Shown in pieces: positions 8,500 to 17,915 of a DNA stretch of 24,303 bases (the stretch's first letter is position 1; the number at the start of each line of letters is the position of its first letter). The notes under the pieces were generated by a model, which did no database searches, was not told the DNA's origin, and was given only the letters and a program-made list of their open reading frames with translations. The stretch is from a virus, in the IMG/VR virus record IMGVR_UViG_3300033148_001956, positions 1-24,303 of that record. One strand, 5' to 3'. The position numbers were made by a program, and so were the translations under genes.

Positions 8500-8672
8500 A
8501 GGATTGTTTTGTTATTTTTTGTTTTTAAAATGGTTTTGTTTTTTTCTGTCGTCAAAATTGTTTTATTTTTTGTCGTCATCAGAACAACTCCCTTTTTCCA
8601 AACTCTTTTTGCAATTTTAAAAAAACGCAGAACGCTATTGAATTGAATTGTATTAAATGATATATTATTCAT
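8496..8672 (-). CDS. Small basic protein with three NKTIL repeats (58 aa)
   Basis: No known family. ATG at 8672 overlaps the glycosyltransferase stop as ATGA, and its own TGA overlaps the next ATG as ATGA. Both junctions indicate a real, translationally coupled gene; an alternative TTG start at 8690 is unnecessary. The first half is a basic amphipathic stretch (VLRFFKIAKRVWKKG). The second half has three near-repeats of 8-9 residues, each ending NKTIL, so three N-K-T sites stand in a row. The repeats could be modified or bind something periodic; there is no evidence for either. Composition is strongly Lys/Thr/Asn. Confidence 0.6.
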   Translation of the reverse strand: MNNISFNTIQFNSVLRFFKIAKRVWKKGVVLMTTKNKTILTTEKNKTILKTKNNKTIL

Positions 8673-9874
8673 TTTTTTATATGGTGCCAACCCTTGATTT
8701 TAGGATTAACACTTGATAAATATAATTGATATAAATCGTCAAACCAACGCTGGAATTCTAACCTGACATTATCCATTAAAAATCTTTCAGCGTATTTTCT
8801 TATTTCCTTGTGATTGACATTTTTTGCTTGTTTCGCCGCATTGACAAAATCCTGTAAAGTATTGCATCTAAATCCTATCTTCCCGTCCAGCACATCAGGA
8901 ATCGTTCCCGGAAACACAGCAAAGTTAGTTGTAATTGGTGGAGTGCCTGATAGCATACTTTCAATATGCGTTCCCGCGAAACATTCCATATATTCTGTTG
9001 GCGTAAAAGTCGCGATTGCTTTTGCCATTAACTCTTTTCTTTGTTTAACATTCGCAAATCCTACATACTCCCAGTTGCCTTTTGGTATTTCAAAATCGGG
9101 ATCTGTCGTTGCTGTTAAATTTCCGTTAGGCAAAACAACACCGCCTTGCCCGACAATTTTTAATTTCGCGCCGATTGCTTCACAGGTTTTGTATGCCGTT
9201 AAAATTCCTTTCCGTCTTATCATCCTGCCAATAAATAAATAATATTTTTCTTTTTTATCTGAGTATGTAAAATCTTTGGGATCAAAATAGTTGGGAATAA
9301 CTCTGTCATAATAATTACCATTTACGCATTGTCTTGGGTGTTCGCTTCCGTATGTAAAATTTTGAATGTATGCGCTCTCAAACGCTCTAAAATTCATATA
9401 GCTTCCTCTGTAACCTATACCCGGCTCACAAGATAAATACAATTTTACAGCGTCTACAATCGGTTTAAAAAAATATCCCTGAGTGCATAAAAGAAAATCA
9501 TCAGGTTTTTTTCTCTTGTTTATTTCGCTTATGCAATTAGCATAATATTTTAATGTTGATTGTTTTTTGGCTGTATTAAAATCGTGCTTAAAATCTGTAT
9601 TCGTCCAATCATAGCCTATTTCAAATCTGTTATCTCCGTCTCCGTAGTCTTTACGAATGTCTTCTAACTTATGCGTTTCAACAAATTTTAAATTTTTGCT
9701 ATTGCAATATTTTTCAACATTGCTCCCCTCGCTTCCATAAAAATAAACTGTGTGGCCTAAACTTGTAAGCATCTTCGCAAGTTTCAAATTCTTTTGCGTA
9801 AACGCACAAGACATATATTCTGTACTTTGTGGGAGATGAACCAATGATAATAAATGAAATCTAAATTTTTTCAT
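8669..9874 (-). CDS. GT-B glycosyltransferase (GT4-like)
   Basis: A 401-residue retaining glycosyltransferase of the GT-B fold. The N-terminal half has the Rossmann-like start (LKLAKMLTSLGHTVYFYGSEG split at 30-50). The C-terminal half has YLFIGRMIRRKG (212-223), KIVGQGG (239-245) and the E-x7-E donor motif, E297 to E305 (ECFAGTHIE), followed by SMLSGTPPITT. I chose ATG 9874 over 9898: AAAGGAAAC lies 5-13 nt upstream, one of the few SD-like sites in the window, while 9898 has none. It overlaps the methyltransferase by 14 nt and the next small gene as ATGA. Likely acts in the host cytoplasm on a virion protein or lipid-linked glycan; donor and acceptor are unknown. Confidence 0.88.
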   Translation of the reverse strand: MKKFRFHLLSLVHLPQSTEYMSCAFTQKNLKLAKMLTSLGHTVYFYGSEGSNVEKYCNSKNLKFVETHKLEDIRKDYGDGDNRFEIGYDWTNTDFKHDFNTAKKQSTLKYYANCISEINKRKKPDDFLLCTQGYFFKPIVDAVKLYLSCEPGIGYRGSYMNFRAFESAYIQNFTYGSEHPRQCVNGNYYDRVIPNYFDPKDFTYSDKKEKYYLFIGRMIRRKGILTAYKTCEAIGAKLKIVGQGGVVLPNGNLTATTDPDFEIPKGNWEYVGFANVKQRKELMAKAIATFTPTEYMECFAGTHIESMLSGTPPITTNFAVFPGTIPDVLDGKIGFRCNTLQDFVNAAKQAKNVNHKEIRKYAERFLMDNVRLEFQRWFDDLYQLYLSSVNPKIKGWHHIKK

Positions 9875-10463
9875 AGTTGTTTCCTTTAAAAATTCCATAG
9901 TAGGCGCGTCCCACTGCTGGATATTGATTAAGTTGCTCTACTTTCCCAGTTCCGCCCAACCACCCATTTAATTTCTTTTCTGTTAAATTATGAATATGTC
10001 CTTCTGAAATCCCTTCGTCTATCCATTCAAAAATATGAATTACTTTGCTCATTCTTTTTGCATTACTTATTATTTTAGCAGGTTTTTCAGTATGTTGCAA
10101 GCAATTATAAATCAACGCAATATCATAATTCCCTTTTGTCAAATTCTCTGCTTTCATTTGCAAAAAACAAATCCCTGCTTCTGCATATCTCATTTTAATC
10201 CAGCCCGCATAATTAAGAGGATCAAGGACGATCCTTTCCTTTGCCTGCGACTTTAATAAAATTGACTGCTCGCCTCCGCCTATGTCTATAACTTTTTTGT
10301 CGCCAAAAAACCAGCCTATCTGATTAAAGTAGTCTGTCTTATAACAATCCAATCCCATTTTAGAAGCGTAAATATATTGCTTTGTTTCTTCATTATAAGT
10401 GCAAAATTGTTGCTTTTTGTGCCAAATCTTTTCAAAAATCTGGGCTTTTTTCCATTCAGTCAT
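9861..10463 (-). CDS. SAM-dependent methyltransferase
   Basis: Class I methyltransferase of 200 residues. Motif I is VIDIGGGEQ (58-66), the acidic ribose-binding residue is likely D81 (VLDPL), and the post-motif strand is DIALIYNCLQH (114-124). The fold resembles small-molecule or sugar methyltransferases found in glycan clusters rather than DNA methyltransferases; no NPPY or DPPY motif is present. It lies between the CBM-like gene and the glycosyltransferase and overlaps the latter by 14 nt, which argues that both act on the same product. The substrate is inferred to be a sugar and is not shown by the sequence. The stop is TAG. Confidence 0.82.
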   Translation of the reverse strand: MTEWKKAQIFEKIWHKKQQFCTYNEETKQYIYASKMGLDCYKTDYFNQIGWFFGDKKVIDIGGGEQSILLKSQAKERIVLDPLNYAGWIKMRYAEAGICFLQMKAENLTKGNYDIALIYNCLQHTEKPAKIISNAKRMSKVIHIFEWIDEGISEGHIHNLTEKKLNGWLGGTGKVEQLNQYPAVGRAYYGIFKGNNYEKI

Positions 10464-10467
10464 AAAA

Positions 10468-11769
10468 TTAAATTATATTTTGAACAATGTTTGTTGCTCC
10501 GCCCGCCACAGTATAATCTATTTCTAAAATAGCGGCATCAGCTTGAGATTTTGCATAATCATATACATCAACTTTTTGTGCACCTCCTTGCTCTGTTGCT
10601 AATGCAGCAAATTTTATATTATTACTTGAAGCCCATCCTGTCCTATTTACTATTTCTTGAACAATATCTGTAACTGTAATAGTATTCCAACCTGTTGAAG
10701 ATGGAGCCCAAGCTGTTTTAGCAGTTGTTTTAGTAATATTTCTTGGAGCTGCTGTTCCAGCCCCCCACGCTCCTGCATTATCAACATCATCAGCATAAAT
10801 ATATCCTTCAGGAGTAAAATTTATATTTTTTACTTGTAATTTCAAATTTGCTAAATCTATTGTTGCCCCTTGTGGAACTCCTATTGTTTGAAATCTAAAA
10901 CCTAATCCTCTATAAGTAGATGGAGTGTTTATTGCAAATCCTGACATAGTGCTATTAGTATAATACCAACCATAATCACTTCCAAAGGAAAACATCTCGT
11001 TACCATCATCAGCATTATTAACTATAAGTTCTGTAATATCTGGCACATCAATTACAAGCGGATATTTTATCTTATCAACAAATTCTTTAATTCTTGTTTT
11101 TGAATCTTTTACCTGAATAGTCTGTTCAAAAAATGTTTCTTTTAAAATATAACTTTTTTTATTTTCAATTATCTGTTCATTCAATATTTCTTTTTTTAAT
11201 CTAATTTTATCTCCATCTTCATCAATCCCTTTATGAATTGCGTTTATTTGTAAATTAATATCTTTATCTTCTTCAATTTCCCATTCCCATTCCTTTGAAA
11301 CATTTGCATTTGCTATTTTTTTAAAAAATTGTATTCCAGCAGATTTTATATCTAAACGAATATCAAAATCTTGAATCACATTGCTCCAAACAATTTTGCT
11401 ATTTACATCATCAACCACAGGATTAAGATTAAATTTACTTACTTGTTTATCACCAACAGATTTTAATTTTATTCTGACTATTCCTGATTGTTTAGAACTA
11501 TATATAATTTCTAATCCGCTTTTTAAAATTTCCAAATTGTAAGGTGCTTTATTTATAACAAATTTATCTCCTTTATCTTCAAGAGTTAAATCAGTTTCTT
11601 TCCATTGTTCATTATCATTTTTTAAATCTTCCTTATAATGAATTGCTCCCATCATCTTTCGCAACTTAAACTTTCCTCCGCCCATTGCAAAAGTTTTAGA
11701 GCCTAATGTCCGTTTTTCAATAACTTCAACACTTCCTTTTGGTTTTTCTATTAAACTTGCTGGTTTCAT
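10468..11769 (-). CDS. Large virion-like protein with CBM96/DNRLRE-like C-terminal domain
   Basis: A 433-residue, beta-rich protein. The N-terminal 250 residues (GGGKFKLRKMMGAIHYKED, WKETDLTLE, IQDFDIRLDIKSAGIQFFKK) resemble structural proteins of uncultured phages but have no domain I can name. Residues about 285-420 (GLGFRFQTIGVPQGATI, then ITVTDIVQEIVNRTGW, AAILEIDYTV) follow the pattern of DNRLRE/CBM96-type carbohydrate-binding domains. It starts as ATGA on the sulfotransferase stop and ends 4 nt before the methyltransferase. Its place in the cassette suggests it binds a glycan on the host or on the fibre. There is no signal peptide, consistent with a virion part. Confidence 0.65.
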   Translation of the reverse strand: MKPASLIEKPKGSVEVIEKRTLGSKTFAMGGGKFKLRKMMGAIHYKEDLKNDNEQWKETDLTLEDKGDKFVINKAPYNLEILKSGLEIIYSSKQSGIVRIKLKSVGDKQVSKFNLNPVVDDVNSKIVWSNVIQDFDIRLDIKSAGIQFFKKIANANVSKEWEWEIEEDKDINLQINAIHKGIDEDGDKIRLKKEILNEQIIENKKSYILKETFFEQTIQVKDSKTRIKEFVDKIKYPLVIDVPDITELIVNNADDGNEMFSFGSDYGWYYTNSTMSGFAINTPSTYRGLGFRFQTIGVPQGATIDLANLKLQVKNINFTPEGYIYADDVDNAGAWGAGTAAPRNITKTTAKTAWAPSSTGWNTITVTDIVQEIVNRTGWASSNNIKFAALATEQGGAQKVDVYDYAKSQADAAILEIDYTVAGGATNIVQNII

Positions 11770-12353
11770 ATACCAATAGTTAAATCCTCTAACTTAAATC
11801 TATATAATTGAGGATTAACTATTGATATTGCCTTACTAACATCAATAGGCAATCCAAAATCTTTTAATTTAGTAAATTCTTTTAACGGATTATTTATTAC
11901 ATTTCTATATTGCAAAATAATTAAATCCATATCACTGCGAACATTTATCAAATCAATAGTGTCTTGCATTAACTCATCATATTGTTTTAATGTTGGCGGA
12001 GCTTGCGTATTAAAAAATGCTTCAAATGACTGTCTTATCTCCTCCGTATCTCTTTTCATAAAAACAATTTTATAATTTCCAGCACAAAATTTTGATATTC
12101 CGCCCCATAAACATTTTAATAACTTTCCCTCATACATTTTTGGAAATCCGTATTGTTGATATTCCGTTCTATCTAATTCGTAAAATCCGTTAAGATTTGG
12201 CTTATAATCTTTGTCGCCATGCTGTTCATTCATTTTATCTCTGTTGGGATTAAAAGCTGTTTCTAATCCCCCTGCTTCCAACGCGCTCATCATCATACTT
12301 GTTCCTGTCCGCATATAACCGCTAACAATAAAAGTTTTTTTAAAATTATTCAT
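11766..12353 (-). CDS. Sulfotransferase family protein
   Basis: Probable cytosolic sulfotransferase that moves sulfate from PAPS to a sugar or protein. The 5'-phosphosulfate loop is SGYMRTGTS (11-19), and R101 with S109 (KRDTEEIRQS) gives the R-x7-S pattern of the 3'-phosphate site. No membrane anchor is visible. I chose the ATG at 12353 (195 aa): it overlaps the kinase stop as ATGAATAA and starts directly before the conserved beta strand; an earlier in-frame start at 12425 would lie deep inside the kinase gene. The stop overlaps the next start as ATGA. Pairing with an APS-kinase-like gene supports a sulfation role; the acceptor is unknown. Confidence 0.82.
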   Translation of the reverse strand: MNNFKKTFIVSGYMRTGTSMMMSALEAGGLETAFNPNRDKMNEQHGDKDYKPNLNGFYELDRTEYQQYGFPKMYEGKLLKCLWGGISKFCAGNYKIVFMKRDTEEIRQSFEAFFNTQAPPTLKQYDELMQDTIDLINVRSDMDLIILQYRNVINNPLKEFTKLKDFGLPIDVSKAISIVNPQLYRFKLEDLTIGI

Positions 12354-12705
12354 ACAAATTTGGTTTATCAAAAGGATATTCTTCGCCCTCTTTTCCTCCC
12401 TCAATATATATAAATTTACAATCAATTATTTTTTTAATTTCTTTTCGCAATTCTCCATAAGGACAGATCGTCGCTATAATTATATTATGTCCTTGTTCGC
12501 TTAATACTTTTGCTAATTTTGCTATGCGGATATTTTGCGTTATTCTTCCTTTTCTTGATAAATCTAAATCCGTCCAAACTTCTCTCATTTTATTTCCGTC
12601 TAATAATATTGAATTGCTATAATTAAAAGACGGCTCTGCATTTTTGATTATATTAGCAAGCGTTGTTTTGCCTGCCTTTGTATTTCCTATGATCCAAGTA
12701 ATCAT
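12346..12705 (-). CDS. Mini APS-kinase-like P-loop protein (CysC family)
   Basis: P-loop kinase resembling adenylylsulfate kinase, which makes PAPS, the sulfate donor. Walker A is GNTKAGKT (7-14). The family core follows: LLDGNKMREVW (34-44), the helix with QNIRIAKLAKVLSEQG (57-72) and IIIATICPYGELRKEI (75-90), matching LDGD..R, ENIRR and ISPY..R of CysC. Only 119 residues are present against about 175-200 normally; the substrate-lid segment (DPKGLYKKARAG in CysC) is replaced by a short GGKEGEEY stretch. The D of LDGD is N here. It is 4 nt after the fibre gene and overlaps the sulfotransferase by 8 nt. Supply of PAPS is inferred; another small-molecule kinase is possible. Confidence 0.78.
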   Translation of the reverse strand: MITWIIGNTKAGKTTLANIIKNAEPSFNYSNSILLDGNKMREVWTDLDLSRKGRITQNIRIAKLAKVLSEQGHNIIIATICPYGELRKEIKKIIDCKFIYIEGGKEGEEYPFDKPNLYE

Positions 12706-12709
12706 ATTT

Positions 12710-15085
<2,376 letters not shown>

Positions 15086-15095
15086 AATTCAAAAC

Positions 15096-15451
15096 TTAAT
15101 GGCTTGTTATTTTACCAGCAATGTTTGCACAACAAACCGCAGTTCCGTCAACTTCAACGCTTGCACTTTTATTAGCTGTTATCTGAATCGGTGTTTTGAA
15201 TGTATGATGAAAAACGGTGTTTTGAATGTATGATGAAAAATGCCGTTATTTGTCGCGTCCACTCTGAATTGGGCTTGGAATTTTGTCACTGGTGTTCCCG
15301 CAGTGTCTTCAATAATTTTAATCTGTGCGTCCGGCTTATCAGATGATCCTATAATATCGGTTATTAAAATGCGTTTACCAGCGCCCGGCGCTGCTTGTGT
15401 CGCTGCGGCCGCAGACGCATGAGTATGCGTGACTGAAAATTTTTTAGTCAT
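15096..15451 (-). pseudogene. Head accessory protein broken by a 26-bp tandem duplication
   Basis: As read, the frame opens at 15451 (MTKKFSVTHTHASAAAATQA) and ends early at 15179 with an aberrant tail (about residues 79-90). An exact 26-bp unit occurs twice in tandem (15189-15214 and 15215-15240), shifting the frame by two. Removing one copy restores a 109-residue protein whose end, after NNGIFHHTFKTP, reads IQITANKSASVEVDGTAVC and then CANIAGKITSH, stopping at 15096-15098, 10 nt before the next gene. The restored protein is beta-rich (RILITDIIGSSD) like small phage head proteins. The duplication may be a real mutation, a slipped-strand switch, or an assembly error. As-read truncated product: 90 aa. 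Confidence 0.85.
15189..15240. repeat. Exact 26-bp tandem duplication
   Basis: Two identical, directly adjacent 26-bp copies occupy 15189-15214 and 15215-15240. Each begins CGGTGTTTTGAATG and ends in five A. Because 26 is not a multiple of three, the extra copy shifts the frame of the overlying gene. Confidence 0.95.
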
Positions 15452-15465
15452 AATAATAGTGTTTA

Positions 15466-15496
15466 ATCCCTGCTCCCCAAAAAAGAAAGCAGGGAT
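15466..15496 (-). other. Inverted repeat between head genes
   Basis: ATCCCTGCT at 15466-15474 pairs perfectly with AGCAGGGAT at 15488-15496 around a 13-nt loop, giving a 9-bp stem in the 51-nt gap. On the minus-strand transcript no U-tract follows; on the plus strand ATATTTTTATAA follows. As all genes are on the minus strand it is more likely an RNA processing, stability or protein-binding hairpin than a terminator. Confidence 0.5.
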
Positions 15497-15502
15497 ATAT
15501 TT

Positions 15503-15934
15503 TTATAAATCGTTTCCGTCTTCGGTGCTATTATCATTCCCTTCACGAGGTCTCTCTGATTTTTCTAATGCTTCAATCATCTGATTTTTATCCATTCCGT
15601 TAAAATCAATTTCTTTTGCTTCTAAAATAGAAATCAATTCATCCTCATTCATGTCTTTATATTCTCTCACTTTATCTTCCTCGTCATCGTCTTTGCCAGA
15701 ATTTTCCGATTCTCCATCCTCATCTTTTTTTTTCTCCTCTTCGTTTTTCTTATTCGCGTCTTGAACGCGAGACTCAACCTTTTCCTCTTCTTCTTCTTTT
15801 TCTTTTGTAGGATCAATAATAACGCCGTCCCTAATTAATGGCTGAGCAATGTCTGCGTCTAATTCAATCTCTGAATCGGGCGCATAATCTTTGCCATTAT
15901 GTTTAAGGTTTGTTTGTACTTTGTAATTTTTCAT
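15503..15934 (-). CDS. Head-region protein with acidic linker and HeH/SAP-like tail
   Basis: A 143-residue, very acidic protein. Residues 1-42 (MKNYKVQTNLKHNGKDYAPD, then SEIELDADIAQPLIRDGVI) match a small N-terminal domain frequent in phage head-tail genes. Residues about 43-90 form a Glu/Lys/Asp low-complexity linker. Residues about 93-125 (MNEDELISILEAKEIDF, MDKNQMIEALEK) look like a HeH/SAP/Rho-N helix-extension-helix motif, usually nucleic-acid binding. The gene lies between two probable head proteins, so it may contact DNA near the head or portal. The role is inferred only. Confidence 0.65.
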   Translation of the reverse strand: MKNYKVQTNLKHNGKDYAPDSEIELDADIAQPLIRDGVIIDPTKEKEEEEEKVESRVQDANKKNEEEKKKDEDGESENSGKDDDEEDKVREYKDMNEDELISILEAKEIDFNGMDKNQMIEALEKSERPREGNDNSTEDGNDL

Positions 15935-15957
15935 ACTTTATATATTTAATGGATTAA

Positions 15958-16497
15958 TTAGTCACTAATAACATATTCCACATAAAGCACAAGTTTTCCT
16001 GCGGTCAATGCTTGTACGGCCACAGTCGCAATCAATTCTCTCTCGGCAGTCAATTTAATTTGACTGGCCGCTATTAAAGCAGCGACTTCTATTGCTGTGT
16101 CATGAGCGCTGTCTGCGCCAAGAACTGGGCTACCCGGCAAACACCCTCTCGCTCCTGCATCGTAAACTCCCGGATCAGCAGCACTAATTGCTATTGCCGC
16201 GACAAGATCGTTAGCGCCTTGAACTTTCAATGCAATCGTTCCCGAATCGTCAGCTGTAGTGAATGTTGTAATAACATCATACCAAGCGCGGATAACAATC
16301 GCATTATCAGGCAGATAGACTCCTAATCCGTGAGCGGCTATGGTTTTATTTGAAACGCCGGAACTATCGTTTGCTCCCGTATCAAAAGTCGCTACAGCAA
16401 TTTTTGGAACAGTCAAACCGTCTTTTTTAGTAACGGTTCCCCTCTTCACAAAAAAGTCTATACCTGATATTCGTTTAAATAATTTGTTGAATACCAT
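15958..16497 (-). CDS. Putative virion structural protein (head accessory)
   Basis: A 179-residue protein, mostly predicted beta strands and Ala/Val/Thr-rich (IVIRAWYDVITTFTTADD, GKLVLYVEYVISD). The pattern is seen in many phage virion proteins encoded just after the capsid gene. No named domain is recognised with certainty. Residues 1-20 are basic and hydrophobic (MVFNKLFKRISGIDFFVKRG) but do not form a signal peptide. Head decoration or head-fibre base is the most likely role from position and composition; a connector role is possible. Confidence 0.65.
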   Translation of the reverse strand: MVFNKLFKRISGIDFFVKRGTVTKKDGLTVPKIAVATFDTGANDSSGVSNKTIAAHGLGVYLPDNAIVIRAWYDVITTFTTADDSGTIALKVQGANDLVAAIAISAADPGVYDAGARGCLPGSPVLGADSAHDTAIEVAALIAASQIKLTAERELIATVAVQALTAGKLVLYVEYVISD

Positions 16498-16524
16498 ATA
16501 TGTTTTATTTAAAATTATTAAGTA

Positions 16525-16547
16525 GGGAGGGACGGTATGCCCCTCCC
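16525..16547 (-). other. GC-rich hairpin after the capsid gene
   Basis: A perfect 7-bp stem, GGGAGGG with CCCTCCC, and a 9-nt loop lie in the 57-nt gap after the capsid stop. On the minus-strand transcript it is followed by TACTTAATAATTTT, which is only partly U-rich. It may be a leaky terminator or an mRNA-stabilising 3' end that favours capsid expression over downstream genes. Confidence 0.45.
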
Positions 16548-16554
16548 CATAAAT

Positions 16555-17484
16555 TTAGGCTATAGCATCTTTGATTAAGTAAGCCGCCAACACTGTGACT
16601 GCTTGCTGATCATAGTACATATCGCCGATTCGAACATAGGTACCTCTTCTGTCTTCTTCATCTGTTCCTCTCAATTTCTCAACTTTCTTTTTCTTCCAAG
16701 TATAAGTCATTCCGAATGTTACCATTTTTTTAGCAATCTTCGGAGCGATATAAACTAACCACGCATGCTTGCCCCAGATATAACTCATGCTATCAGTTTG
16801 TCCTTCTGTAGCTGAATTATATCCAGCCGCGCCAATAAGCACATAATCAACATCAAACAATTCTTTCAAAAGGTCAATAGTGATTACGCCTTTTTGGCTA
16901 TATTTGACACGGTCAAGTAAATCTGGATGGTGTTTTAATTTATCGTATACTTGTTTTCCTAAAATCAACACATTCGGTTTTCTAAAAATAGAAGCGTGAA
17001 CGGTTGCTTTAGCTGTTTCAATATCAGTGAACGGATCTGAATTTAAGAAATCGCTCCACTGGGTAGTTCCTGACAAAGTTGTATTCTGAGTTAAATTTCC
17101 TGTAGCTGCCATGTAATCTGCCAGAGCCTTCTCCTTTGAAACTAACAACATATCAGTTGCGTTCTCTGTCGCGTCAATAAGCGGACTTGTCGGAGTGATC
17201 GCATTATCGGTATCTTCGTCCGTGACGAATTGTCTCAATGCGTGATCATCGCAAAAATACGCTGATCCAGTAGTTAAACTAAGTGTTACTTCGTTTGAGT
17301 TAGAACCCGCTGCTCTCAATGTATCGTTGATTCTAAATCTTTCTTTGTCGTATACAAAATGTTTTCCACTTTGTTTTTTAACTTTAAATTCTGGGAAGAT
17401 TTTATCAGCAATATAAGCTTCGTTGCTATAAGCAACAGCTACATTGGTTAACATTGGATCTACTCCTAAATATTTATTAGCCAT
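16555..17484 (-). CDS. Major capsid protein
   Basis: A 309-residue protein starting MANKYLGVDPMLTNVAVAYS, with IADKIFPEFKVKKQSGKHFVYD (split over about residues 26-47) typical of phage major capsid proteins that assemble the icosahedral shell, probably with the HK97 fold. Position after protease and decoration genes and before head accessory genes supports this. The next gene is 57 nt away, and that gap holds a GC-rich hairpin just after the stop. No N-terminal delta domain is apparent, which fits scaffolding supplied by the upstream protease/scaffold gene. Confidence 0.9.
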   Translation of the reverse strand: MANKYLGVDPMLTNVAVAYSNEAYIADKIFPEFKVKKQSGKHFVYDKERFRINDTLRAAGSNSNEVTLSLTTGSAYFCDDHALRQFVTDEDTDNAITPTSPLIDATENATDMLLVSKEKALADYMAATGNLTQNTTLSGTTQWSDFLNSDPFTDIETAKATVHASIFRKPNVLILGKQVYDKLKHHPDLLDRVKYSQKGVITIDLLKELFDVDYVLIGAAGYNSATEGQTDSMSYIWGKHAWLVYIAPKIAKKMVTFGMTYTWKKKKVEKLRGTDEEDRRGTYVRIGDMYYDQQAVTVLAAYLIKDAIA

Positions 17485-17510
17485 ATTTGTAAGGTTAGAT
17501 TAAATTAAAT

Positions 17511-17888
17511 TTACGCTGCAGATAAAGTGAAAATACTTAATTGTATCTCAATAATATCGCCAGCTGCTCCAGCTGTTTCTAAAGCTCTGCCGATTACAAC
17601 ATCTTTATCGGTTGTTGTGGTTACTGCTTTCCCTGCTCCTTCTGTAGTCACTAATGCTCCGATTGCAATAGCTGCGCTTGCTATAACTTTTGTAGTTCCG
17701 TTAAATCTATAACGAGCTGCTTGACCTGATTCAGGAGTATTCTGCAATACACCGACTAAAAAGTCAGTCGCGCTTTCTGCAATTTCTAAATCTCCAGAAG
17801 CATCTAATTGCATAATATAAAATTGTTTTGCGCTTAGGTTTTCTCCTGCTAATAATGTTTTTTCATTATTAATTGTTGATTGACTCAT
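17511..17888 (-). CDS. Capsid decoration protein (DUF2190-like)
   Basis: A 125-residue, beta-rich, Ala/Thr/Gly-rich protein. The pattern of LSAKQFYIMQLD, LVGVLQNTPESGQAARYRF and VIGRALETAGAAGDIIEIQL follows the DUF2190 family of capsid cement proteins, which bind the outer capsid and stabilise it after expansion. It lies directly upstream of the major capsid gene with a 26-nt gap, a standard place for decoration proteins. No signal peptide or membrane segment. The start is the first ATG in frame and gives the usual family length. Confidence 0.82.
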   Translation of the reverse strand: MSQSTINNEKTLLAGENLSAKQFYIMQLDASGDLEIAESATDFLVGVLQNTPESGQAARYRFNGTTKVIASAAIAIGALVTTEGAGKAVTTTTDKDVVIGRALETAGAAGDIIEIQLSIFTLSAA

Positions 17889-17915
17889 ATAAGTAATCGT
17901 TAAATGAATTAGTTT

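Noticed and set aside
8672-8690. TTG start at 8690 for the NKTIL protein
   Set aside because: ATG 8672 forms ATGA with the glycosyltransferase stop and is the simpler start.
9874-9898. Earlier start for the glycosyltransferase at 9898
   Set aside because: No SD before 9898, while AAAGGAAAC precedes 9874 and the conserved fold begins there.
10035-10256. tRNA or other structural RNA genes anywhere in the window
   Set aside because: No cloverleaf or conserved TTC-A arm was noticed by eye on either strand; a dedicated search was not possible.
12353-12425. Earlier start for the sulfotransferase at 12425
   Set aside because: It would overlap the kinase gene by 80 nt; ATG 12353 gives a short coupled overlap and begins at the conserved strand.
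15466-15510. Intrinsic terminator on the plus strand
   Set aside because: The stem is followed by T-rich sequence on the plus strand, but there is no plus-strand gene to terminate.
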